Part shown: positions 21,956 through 31,321 of the stretch, one piece after another
How positions within the stretch are numbered: the first letter of the stretch is position 1
Layout: each line of letters starts with the position of its first letter
DNA from: Ulva prolifera
Lineage: Eukaryota; Chlorophyta; Ulvophyceae; Ulvales; Ulvaceae
Direction: 5' to 3'
Length of the DNA stretch: 64,000 bases
Assembly: GCA_023078555.1 (NCBI GenBank)
Contig: CM041202.1
Span: 3,840,022-3,904,021 of the forward strand
Made by a program: the position numbers and the translations under genes
The notes under the pieces: model-generated
Database searches by the model: none
What the model saw: only the letters and a program-made list of their open reading frames with translations
What the model was told of the DNA's origin: nothing

Positions 21956-22233
21956 TGCTAGACTTGCATCTTCGTCCAGAAAAACCGGTGCTTTGGGGAG
22001 ATAATAAAAGTGCGAATATCCTTGCAAACAATCCAATCTCTAGTGATAGGTCCAAACATATTCGAGTGCGGCACCTACGGGTCCGTGAATGTGTAGATGC
22101 GGATGAGATCCAAGTGCAGTGGGTAGGGACCAAAGACCAATTAGCTGATGTCTTCACTAAGGTTTTGCCTGGACCTGCATTGAAGGACGTTCGAGAGAAG
22201 CTGCATCTAATTCAAGATCAGAAGACCTTCTAG
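21956..22233 (+). pseudogene. Copia-B RNase H end, copy I, second part
   Basis: Continues the Copia-B frame after Copia-A: LHLRPEKPVLWGDNKSANIL, then SKHIRVRHLRVRE, DQLADVFTKVLPGPAL and a stop at 22231-22233. The purine-rich GGGGAG after the stop is the polypurine tract of Copia-B, and its LTR starts TG at 22239 before the TRIM interrupts it. Confidence 0.92.
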
Positions 22234-22240
22234 GGGAGTG

Positions 22241-22529
22241 TGTTGTGGGATATCCATATCTGGGGATCCAAGAATATAGATGACATAATCAACGGAGGAG
22301 TCATCTAACAAAGGACTCGTTGCTTCAGGTGAGCCCTAGTGGTTAGAGCATGTCGTGTGTACTCTAGAGGTCACCGGTTCAATTCTTACTTTCATTTCTG
22401 CCGCGCGACTTTACGCGTTGGCAAGGTACGCTCCCCTCCACGTCGTCATGCAGAGTCAGCATGCTTACCAGCTCAGGCACGCGCATTAACCCCTGTGCAC
22501 ACTCGATGAGACTAACACGCGTCTTGACA
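22241..22529 (+). repeat. TRIM 5' LTR
   Basis: 289 bp, TGTTGTGGGATATCC..GTCTTGACA. Matches the 3' LTR except for AAGGTACG against AAGGTCCG and GCAGAGT against GCACAGT. Confidence 0.92.
22337..22386 (+). promoter_or_regulatory. tRNA-like Pol III box A and box B in the TRIM 5' LTR
   Basis: Box A TAGTGGTTAGAGC (22337-22349) and box B GGTTCAATTCT (22376-22386) match the internal promoter of tRNA genes (TRGYNNARNNG and GWTCRANNC) with tRNA-like spacing. The T-arm stem is not maintained, so this is a tRNA-derived promoter and not a working tRNA. Repeated at 22899-22948 in the 3' LTR. Confidence 0.72.
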
Positions 22530-22802
22530 GGTATCGGTGAGCAGACTTCGTAATCTGCCTTACAACTTCCATCTTCCTTACACCTTCCGCTGTGTGAGCT
22601 CCTCCCGAGCGATCGCATCCCAGTCAGCATAGCTCTCGAGCTTAAGGGAGTCCCAGTTATATGAGTTCGGTTATAGCGGGTTGGGCCCCCGTGGACTCGG
22701 GACGCGAAGAGAAGGTTCCAACATTCCATCAGGAGCATCGAAGATATCCCACAGTTATCAGATCTGGATCTCCCTACGCTCGATCCTCGTTAAGGGGGGA
22801 AG

Positions 22803-23091
22803 TGTTGTGGGATATCCATATCTGGGGATCCAAGAATATAGATGACATAATCAACGGAGGAGTCATCTAACAAAGGACTCGTTGCTTCAGGTGAGCCCTA
22901 GTGGTTAGAGCATGTCGTGTGTACTCTAGAGGTCACCGGTTCAATTCTTACTTTCATTTCTGCCGCGCGACTTTACGCGTTGGCAAGGTCCGCTCCCCTC
23001 CACGTCGTCATGCACAGTCAGCATGCTTACCAGCTCAGGCACGCGCATTAACCCCTGTGCACACTCGATGAGACTAACACGCGTCTTGACA
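22803..23091 (+). repeat. TRIM 3' LTR
   Basis: 289 bp; box A at 22899-22911 and box B at 22938-22948 are unchanged from the 5' LTR. Confidence 0.92.
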
Positions 23092-23094
23092 GAG

Positions 23095-23470
23095 TGTCAT
23101 CAATCAGTGTCTAGGTACACCTGCAATGCATGACGCGTAAGTCTGCGCATGGGTATGGTGGCCAAGGGCCCAACCTGTGTTATGTTAGGATAGTATGCAT
23201 GCGCATACTTGGGGCGCTCCGTGAGCGGCTCGCCCCGGTCCATTGTCATTTGGGCCGCGGTAGACATGCACGAATGGTCGCATGTTGTCTTATGCGTCCA
23301 AGTCTGAAGTAACCTTTCTCTTACATCTTCCATGGGTTCCTGCAGTGTCTTGCATCCATTGCAGTATACTCCCTGATCTGTGTAGTGACCTTTCGTACGA
23401 CCTGGCGGCTCTCCAGGCATAGGCACTACTAACCTCCTAATGCACACATAATAGGTTCTCGTTTATAACA
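23095..23470 (+). repeat. Copia-B 3' LTR, copy I
   Basis: 376 bp, TGTCATCAATCAG..GTTTATAACA, the same length as 48814-49189, with four substitutions that I found. Its first two bases are part of the TRIM TSD. The block duplication ends exactly at its last base; sequence beyond 23470 is unrelated to that beyond 49189. Confidence 0.92.
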
Positions 23471-26386
23471 TGGGTCCCCCAATATCTCCCATGGCTGCTA
23501 GGAATGCTATGTCCCGTGAGCGAGCCTGCACATGATCACGTTTTGCTTCAACTGACGAGCTCAGGAAGCTAGCATGAATCACTTAACTAATGCTGAGCAC
23601 TGTAGGACAAGAATAGGTGAAGGTGCTGTGCATGCACTGTGAAAGGGCTGTGAACGGGCTGTGAATGGGTTATGGACGGGCCGTGAATAGGTCCTGCTGA
23701 TACTATCTCTTGACCATCATACACATCGCCAATCAATTTAGTGACTTGTACAGGCGTAAACTACTGTTCATGTAGATTCCAACGATGTGTTTTATCTTGA
23801 TCTGAAACTTTGTGAGCGAATTATATTCAATTCTGGTAAGTGAGTGAGGCGTTGAATGATTATCCACTCTGAACCAAACCATTATTCGATGTCTGCATAG
23901 CGCCTATTGATATGAATTGAAAACTATTAACATCTGTACAAATCACAAGAACAAGGGCTTTCTGAATATCTAATTACTTTTGTGATCCGAGTTTTCGTTG
24001 CGTCTCTACAATCGATAACGTTCATTTTACCTTTATCCTATACTTTTATACCCAGGATATAAGAATATATATCCTTATACCGGTATATAGAACCCAATAT
24101 GCTCCTCCGTACAGGCCTTCAAGCAGCTGTCAAGCGGCTATCCACATGACGAAGGTCATTGTATTGACACCACATGGATGCAGCTGGCCTGGTTGATACA
24201 TCTGGCATGTTTGTCATAAATGACAGAATCATGTAGTTGCATCTAGATTGTATTGCAAGCGATGTCACATCTGAAGGATGCCAGTCAGGTTAAATGCTGA
24301 TTGCATGGCAGCATTGTGCAAGAGGCAGAAAACCGATGCAGTTGACTGTATACTGCTGTGAAAAAGAATGCAAAAGAATATTTACGCGGGAAGAACTCAG
24401 CATGCGCTCTACATCACTGTCATGGGATTCTGGACTGCATCAGAGGTGTAGGAAAGCAAGAATGCCTGACATACAGCCTCGTTGTGTGCTTGCATCTGTG
24501 ACCTGCCACATTACGCCCACTGATGGCATCATGATTGACCACGACTCACTGACGTGGATCGATGCTGGTTGAACAGCAATAAGTTATTGCGTAGTGCTGA
24601 ATACATTTGTGTGAACGAACATGCTGTCGCGACCGTCACAGCCAGATTCGCAGCGCCTCCGTGCCCACCATAACGAGGAAGGCACTGATATACACAGGTG
24701 AAAATTATGACTGCAATCTGTATATTGCGCAGGGATCATTCTTGCCGTGGCTTTGATGAGCCGGTTTACGGCAGCGTACTTTCAATCACTATGACGGAAG
24801 AACAATGCTGCCTGCCCCACCGGGTTTAGAGATCCTGAGCCATCTGAGTCTGGTGATTGTTGGTATGTGTACGTATATGCCGTGGTCGATTGGAATGCTA
24901 TGTTGCGTCTCTGCTGACACAGCTGTTTTGCGTCTTTGCAAACTCACGAGGTGCAGAAACTGCGCAAGTTCCGGCAGAAACCAACAGCAAAGCTGTCAGT
25001 CACTTAACTTCACTCAATCGCTGAGTCTGTGGTAGCTAAGCCGGTCTAGGCCGGCGTGGTGTCCGCTCTCCATGACTGCATCACAGACACGTCGGACATA
25101 CCCGCACGACACCGGTTGATAGGTCACTGAACATCCATGAGACATGTTATAGTGTTTTTGGGGTGTTCTCAACCCACTGTGCTCACTGGGCGTGCGCTGG
25201 GCGCCAAATCCGCGTCCATGGGCGAAATCAGCATTTGGGGCGAAAACAGGCCTTTCCCTGGGCACTTTTCTACGTTTCGCCCAAGGACCGCCTGTGTGCA
25301 TTCAGTATGTCATTGTGAGTCTATAGACACCGCCCAGGGCCCTGGGCGATGTCTGAGTGGCTCGCGTTCCCGGTGGACGTGTGCATGGCCCGAGTGCAGA
25401 CCCCCCTGCCTCACCACATGTCTGTTGCACAGCCTGCTGCCCCCTGCTCCAGCTCATGCTCCTTGGTAAATTTATTTTATTCTATTTCACAGGTCAGTTG
25501 AATCCATGCTCACCATGCATATCTCCAGAAGTACCTAATGATCAAGCTGGTCATTGAACGGTACTCGGTGTCCTGCTCCACGGACTGTTCCATGGACTGT
25601 GTAGCATGGACCTCATGGATCTCCTCCCGGAACAAGTTCTGTTGCCTTTCGTACCGCTGTAGCACCTGGCACTCGCTGACTATACTATCGGATCAAGGCC
25701 GCAGCAGGCCTCGACCTTTCCTCGCACTTCTGTCCTCAGAAGGTGTAAGCCGACTGCCGCAGCAGCTCCTCTGGCTATGGCAGATCTCAGCTGACAGCCA
25801 CAGCGGATCATTTGCCTGTGGTAGGTGTCCGGTCACTGCTCCGTCACGTCCTCACTCTTCTGCCATATCTCAGTAAATGCACGCTACTTTGGGTCCCAGC
25901 GGGTCGAGCACAGTGCCTGTTTCTCACAGAGCGATGCCCACTGGATGTGATAAAATCGATCGGTACTGCACCGCTAAGGGACACCTTCCAGCCAGCTGCG
26001 CCCGCTATTATTGGCTCTGACAGGCTCTTCTCAGCTTCAGCGGCAAATGCCGTCAGGTTCAGTCCTGGCAGCATTGGGAAAACCTTCTTTGCAGCGGGAA
26101 TCCCGCCCGGTTATACAACACTGGTCAAGGCTCACTGCAACTGCACGCCTGGTGCCTTGATGTGTTGTTATTATTTCCTAGTTCAGCAAACCTCATGCGC
26201 TGGACCCAATACTGTTGTCACTGGCCCAAACCTGATGCACTCAACATGCCACAAAGTTGAGGCCGCTAGCAGCTAAAGTTGTGAGCTCCATCAAGTCCTG
26301 ACAATTGCAGAGATGCTGGTCGCTCGCTATATGTCGAATATTCGCCGCTTACTGCTGCCATGCGTCCCCAGTGTACACGCTGCGGT
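23471..26386. other. No recognisable gene; small repeats
   Basis: About 2.9 kb with many stops. 23642-23690 has four imperfect GGGCTGTGAA units. 24045-24105 is AT-rich with short palindromes such as GGATATA..TATATCC. Short open frames at 24294-24572, 25137-25469, 25538-25876 and 25812-26276 show no domain I know and overlap frames on the other strand. Confidence 0.4.
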
Positions 26387-26401
26387 CAGGTTCTAGTGTG
26401 T

Positions 26402-26823
26402 TACAAGGACAAAGGCAGCAAGTCGGGCAGCACCGCGAAAGGAGCAAGCAGACGAAGCAAACACCAAGACACCCACGAACATCTCACCCATCACCGGCGC
26501 AGCAAGCGACACAGACCCGCAGACCGCCAAGCACACACCCACACACCAGCACACACACGCACAGACCCACACACCCACAAACCCAAACCCACACACGCGC
26601 ACGCACAAACCCCACGGCCGACACACAACATCACAACCACCAGCACCACAACGCCCGCCGCCGTACGACAGGGCCAAACCCAACACACTGCTGCCTGAGG
26701 CCGCCCATCATGGCCGCCCGATTGCCGGGGGCCGCCCTGGCCCCAAGACCCACCCCCACCCCACCAAGCCACAGCATACCACGCCAGCCCGGCACACCGC
26801 CGCGCAGCCCCGCCGGCCCACGC
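26402..26823 (-). mobile_element. LINE 3' UTR fragment with 15-bp TSD
   Basis: Minus-strand TG-rich LINE 3' UTR ending GTCCTTGTAA at 26402, near-identical to 3265-3690. TSD CAGGTTCTAGTGTGT at 26387-26401 and 26824-26838. Truncated within the UTR, so no coding sequence. The proline/histidine-rich plus-strand frames are artefacts. Confidence 0.85.
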
Positions 26824-26839
26824 CAGGTTCTAGTGTGTC

Positions 26840-27070
26840 TCTCAGACGTAAGTCTCCGCAACAGCCATGGCGACCAGCACTGCACTCACAGGTTGTTTAA
26901 TCTCGCTACATGTCCAGCCGCCCATGAGAAAGATGAAGTCTGCGTAGAGCAAACCCCTGCGGATGCTTGCAGCTGGCCTCCAGATAGCAGCATACAACAG
27001 TCATCCATATTTCTTCTGCCCGACTCCAGATGTTTCGTTGATAGCCAACCTCCACTCCGATTCATCATTC
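26840..27070 (-). pseudogene. Possible Copia RNase H relic
   Basis: A minus-strand frame contains FIFLMGGWTCSEIKQPVSA and then AVAETYV. This resembles the Copia RNase H stretch G-Y-V-F-L-x-G-G-x-x-x-x-W-x-S-x-K-Q..A-E-Y. Upstream sequence has stops. It does not match Copia-A or Copia-B closely, so if real it is another family. 27071-27459 holds nothing I recognise. Confidence 0.3.
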
Positions 27071-27523
27071 ATGTGAGACAAATGTCTCTTCCACACTTTC
27101 CCAGGAGTCAGTCCTACTCCGTGACGCTCATGTCGGCACCGCACCATCCAGAGTCCGTCGCGTATCCCGCTAGAACATCATCCCCTCTTACCAAAGCAGC
27201 GCCCATGAGTTGCCAACGGCAATCACAGTCGTAGTGCTCTTGATTTCAAGACGGGATGCCTGCTTCCGTGACCATGAACAGCTGCGCCCTCACTATGCGG
27301 CCTCCGCGCTACTAGATTGAGACGACTACCATGTCGGAGTAGATGATTCGAAATGTACTGGCGTCATCTTTAGCCCCGCGCTGAGGTCTGTGTCATTCTC
27401 GTGTCAATGACCTTCTCAGTCCTGCTGGGCGTGTGAAGCAGCGGAAGTCTAGAGTGCAGACACATAAACGGCAGCTGCGTGGGTGTTTTGGTGTGTGCTG
27501 CGTGTGGCTTGTTGCGTGGTGTG

Positions 27524-30500
27524 TGTTACAAGGACAAAGCAAGCGAGGCAGGTAGCACCGCAAGCAAGAAGCAGGGGAAACGCACACCACGCAGCAAGCC
27601 ACACGAAGCGCACACCAAAACACCCACGCAACGGCAGCACCCGCGCCGGACACAGCGACACGGCCACACAACCACACACACGCCCATGCCCACACGCCCA
27701 TCCCCACCCGAACCCCGCCCAACAGCAAGGAGCACGAGCCCCGGAAGCACAAACAGCCAAGGCCGCCCAGCAAACAAACAGCGAGACCGCAACAACCCCC
27801 AGCCCGGGGAGGCCCCCGCCTCCCCCAGCGCAACCCCCCAACCCCGCCTCCCCCAGCACAACCCCCCAACCCCAGCCCGCGCACACCACCCCGCCCGCCC
27901 GCAAACCCACACCCGCAACCCCCAGAGGCCAGCCCAGCCCGCCCAAACCACCCGGCCACGCCCCAACGGCGGGCCACACACAGGCGCACGGGGAAGACAC
28001 CAGCGAAACGCGGCACGCCCGAGCCGTCACCACAATAAAGCGGACAAGGCTGCGAGCGCACACGCAGCGGCAACTGCCCACCACGCAGCCCGGGCGGGTG
28101 CGCAGCGCCGCTCAAGCCGGGTGGCCCGTGAGCGGCGTGAGGTCATCGGACGGGACCGACAGCCCCGTCAAAACAGCCTTGCCTGCATGACGCGCCATCA
28201 GCGGGGCAGCGGCATGCACCTGCCGAGCCACCGCGCGGCACAGCGTCGTGGACAGGTCGCGCATCGCATTCTCCAAGAACAGCCGCCGGGAGGCGGCGCC
28301 CGAACCCACAGCAAGGTCGGCAAGCCGGTTCAGGAAGGCGAAGGCGGCTGGGCCAATCCTCCCGTACGTCTCGTGAGAGAGTGGCACCAGGGTGAATGCG
28401 CCAGAGCCCGCACGGCCATATTTGTCGCGCTTGCGCTGGTCGGCTTGCGCCGCGGCGGCGCCGTCACAGGTCGCCGCCGAGCGGACATTCGAGCCAGCCA
28501 GCGGGTGAGACACGCACACATCGCCGATCACCGGCGAGCCAGGGAAGAACGCGAGAATGTCACCGCGCTGAGCGCCTCTGCGCGACCGGGGAGGAGGAGC
28601 CGAAGGGGCACTCCGGGCGTTGTCCGATCGCCGCGAACACCGTCCGGCAGCCAAAGGCCGTTGAGGCTCAGGGGCGTCGCGCTCGTCGCCCGCCGCCGCC
28701 GGCGCCGGCGTCGGCGCCGCGCCGGGCTCAGCCGGGGTGGGGGACGGGCCGGCGCCGGGGGCCGGTGTGACACAGGGAGCACACCCTGAGGCAGAGACAG
28801 CAGCTGCGTACGTGACAGGAGGGGGAGCCTGGGCGCCATGGGAGGGAGCAGGCGCGGCCGAGGCAGGGGAGGTGTCGGAGACAGGCTGAGCTGTTGCAGG
28901 GAGAGCTGACCAGGGGTCGGCTGCGTCGCGGGCGCAGGGCGACTGCGCGCGGATGGCAGCGGCGCAGAGGACGACAGCGCCGAGCACCGCGGCATCGGTG
29001 TCGGCAGTGCTTGCGGGAGCAGCCACAGGGAAGATGGAGGGCAGAGCCTGGGCGCCATGAGAGGTTGCGGGCGCGGCCGAGGCCTGGGCGAGTGAGGGCG
29101 CGGTGGATGGTGACGTGCGGGTTGCTGCCGGGTGTGCCGAGAGGCCACGGCCGAGGCCTTGCGGGAGTCTGCTCAGGTGCGGTTCCACCACGGAGGCGAT
29201 GCCGCCGCGCGCGATGACGCGGCGCCACGCCTCAACGAGCAGGTTGTGGCGGGCGACCACAGTCCCCCACAGCGACTTACAGACCAGCGAGTGGGTGCCG
29301 GACTCCCCGCTGCGGCCACAGGGGCAGTCACCGTCGTCGCTCAGGCTCGGCAGCAGGGCCTCGCCCAGCCTCAAGCGGGCGCATACGCCGAACTCCATGT
29401 CGGACAGGCCCGTGACGGGGCCCGGGAGCGCTATGAGCCTCGCCGACGCGATGGCGCCCATGCAGCTGCGCAGGCGGGCCATCGTCGCCCGAGCCCCTGC
29501 TGCAATCTGGGCGGAGCGGCCATTCGTGGCCACGAGCAGCGCCTGGAAGACCGCCGCTTTGCGCCCGTCAGCCTCTGCCCGGGCGAGCGCGCGCTGCAGT
29601 TGGGTGAGCCGCACCTTTGCCGATTCGTCAACTGCCCAGTTCGCAGCGCCCGCGGGACCGTTGGCAATCTCGGGGATGTGGACACTCCATGTCAGACGGA
29701 GTCTGTCGAGCACTTGCTGCATCTCAACGGCTGCGCAGCCCCGGAACGGCATGCCGCGTTCGACACCGTCGGCGAGGGCGCATTGAGCCAGCGCGGCGGA
29801 CGACATGCGCGCCGCATCCGCGACGTCCTTGCAGTAGTGCCGGAGCCCCATGCCGCCGTGGCGGTGAGGCAGGATGGCCTGCTCGGCCTGTGCCGGGGTC
29901 AAATCAGACACACCGATAATGCTGCAAAGGCCACGCAGCGTAGCCTCTTCTACAGCTGGCAGGTGTTCCCGGAGCGCAGTCCACGGCGTGTTCCGGAGGA
30001 GATGCGCCTCCCGATTCTGCAGGCAGTGGAACAGGACCGCCCACTTCGACTGGGACTGCAGCGGCAATCCCACGAGCTTGTCGATGAGCTCCACAGTCCG
30101 CTGGCAGCGCTGCCGCACGTGGGCGTCGACGAATGCCTGTGTGCCAAGCGGGGTGCCGCACACAAGGAGCCCCTCCGGGGCCACCGAGGCCCGCAGCTGC
30201 GCCGCCACATGGCGCGCCTTCTCAGGGTCCCTGCAGTACACGACCGTTTTTGCGCGGTTGCACTTGTGCCGCGAGAGGATGGCATTCGCAGCCGCCACGA
30301 CGCTCTCCGCGTTGCCCTGCACATATGTATCATCGTGGCATGATGTGACCAGGGCATTGGGGGCAAGCCCCTGTGCTTCCTTCAGGGTGGGCAGGTAGGC
30401 GAGCGCGAACAGGAGCGGGCCCAGGGGGTCGCCCTGTCTCACCCCCGATTCGCTGCGCAGCTCCGCCGTGGTGCCGTCCGGTCGCACGGCGACTAGCGGG

Positions 30501-30604
30501 CTGCCCCGCCCGTACACCGTGTGGAAGTACGGCAGGAGCTGTGGCAGAGTCTCTGCAAGCTGCGTCCTCATCGTCTCCCGGGACATCTCATTGAAGGCAT
30601 TCTG
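27524..30604 (-). mobile_element. Inner LINE (RLE type), 5'-truncated inside the RT
   Basis: Flanked by a perfect 13-bp TSD GTTGCGTGGTGTG (27511-27523 and 30605-30617). Minus-strand reading: truncated RT ORF, stop, then a TG-rich 3' UTR (28111 down to 27524) ending TTGTCCTTGTAAC. It starts at the Q-N-A-F-N codons of RT motif A, so the fingers and the motif A catalytic aspartate are missing. 3,081 bp. Confidence 0.88.
28112..30586 (-). pseudogene. LINE reverse transcriptase, zinc-binding and RLE domains (N-terminally truncated)
   Basis: 824 residues from ATG 30586; the frame is open upstream to the truncation point. Residues 47-60 are RT motif B (SGVRQGDPLGPLLF) and 84-86 the catalytic HDD, in place of the usual YxDD or FxDD. 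A thumb region follows, then a zinc-binding CPCG..H..C (C421, C423, H432, C436) and RHNLL. An Ala/Pro/Ser-rich linker runs from about 480 to 670. The C-terminal RLE has D676 (RGDIL), D689 (GDVCV), K719 and E739 (SHET). The protein would nick target DNA and prime reverse transcription there. The missing motif A makes this copy inactive, though the remaining frame is unbroken, so it is fairly recent. Long plus-strand frames over this GC-rich ORF are shadows. Confidence 0.9.
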
Positions 30605-30691
30605 GTTGCGTGGTGTGCGGTTCCCCTAGTTCTTGCTTGCGGTGCTACTTGCCTCGCTTGCTTTGTCCTTGTAACACACAAACGGCAACTG

Positions 30692-31321
30692 GTTGTATGC
30701 GCGAGAGTGTGTTTAACATCCAGCAGTCTGTAATCTTGTTATCCACAGTCTTGTTGACGTTTGTTCAGTCCTTTTATCTCGGTGCGCCCTGTGGCTAACG
30801 GCTCAGCTTCACCTTAGCTAAGGTGAATTGTGAGGTCGCCAGGCTAGCAGCACTGACGAACAGTCACAGATGGGTTCTGACGTCACGACTCGTGACTCAC
30901 GACGTGCCAGAACGCCACCTACACCACACTTGCGGCTTTGGCAAGGTCCGGTCTCTAGGCGCTGCCTTCGTGACCTCGTACGCTTTAGTGTCTGCCACTT
31001 CGCCCACGCATGCATGATTGATGCCTACCTGTGCAGAGCATCTGAAAACTAGACTGTGCTTCTGGAACATACAAATCAACTCTGTGACATGTGTTGCAGA
31101 TAGGCCAGTACGCAGTAGCGCCCACTCTGCATGGCTGACACGCCTTAAGTAGGGCATCGGTCCACGGAACCGCTGAATCGTAGAAGTTGCTTGCAGAAGA
31201 GTATCGGAGTATCGGCGCATCTTGTGTTGGTTCTGTGCTTTCGCAATGGCCCACAGTCCTTAGCTGCTTCAATTTCGTGCTCTGCTTGCTGTTTCGGTGT
31301 TATCGACTTTCAGATCCGGAG
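30692..31321. other. Upstream region of the helicase gene
   Basis: No coding sequence recognised. The helicase frame is open back to about 31187, but similarity to the family begins only after the ATG at 31322. I see no clear TATA box close to it. Confidence 0.4.

Larger units (their letters stand above)
22241..23091 (+). mobile_element. TRIM (miniature LTR retrotransposon) with tRNA-like Pol III boxes in its LTRs
   Basis: 851 bp: LTRs of 289 bp (22241-22529, 22803-23091) around 273 bp with no ORF. TSD GAGTG at 22236-22240 and 23092-23096; block II shows the empty site as GAGTGTCATC. LTRs start TGTTGTGGG, end CTTGACA, and differ at two bases. The primer site GGTATCGGTGAG at 22530 shares GGTATCGGTGA with Copia-A. 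A purine run AAGGGGGGAAG at 22792-22802 abuts the right LTR. It encodes no protein and would need Copia proteins in trans. Each LTR carries a tRNA-like segment. Confidence 0.92.
5506..23470. repeat. Duplicated block, copy I (carrying two later insertions)
   Basis: Matches 38686-49189. The offset is a constant 33,180 up to 15350, then 26,575 after the Copia-A insertion, then 25,719 after the TRIM insertion. Subtracting 6,605 bp (Copia-A plus TSD) and 856 bp (TRIM plus TSD) leaves exactly 10,504 bp, the length of copy II. I found about 19 substitutions and no net length change. Both copies end exactly at the end of a Copia-B 3' LTR. Confidence 0.95.
27460..30691 (+). mobile_element. Outer LINE 3' fragment (plus orientation), split by an inner LINE
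   Basis: The pieces 27478-27523 and 30618-30673, joined, read as the 3' end of the same LINE family on the plus strand, ending TTGTCCTTGTAAC. They are flanked by an imperfect 18-bp direct repeat, ACACATAAACGGCAGCTG (27460-27477) and ACACACAAACGGCAACTG (30674-30691), two mismatches. The older insertion was then hit by a second LINE in the opposite orientation. Confidence 0.75.

Noticed and set aside
22331..22390. A functional tRNA gene
   Set aside because: Boxes A and B are good but the T-arm and acceptor stems do not pair, and it is repeated inside both LTRs of a TRIM.
27478..27632. A regulatory hairpin at the LINE 3' end
   Set aside because: The inverted arms are better explained by two nested LINE copies in opposite orientation, each with its own TSD.
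27479..28789. Long plus-strand ORFs opposite the LINE (also 29132-30343 and 28894-29217)
   Set aside because: They are Arg/Ala/Pro-rich shadows of a GC-rich minus-strand ORF and its AC-rich UTR complement. The minus strand has RT, zinc and RLE motifs.
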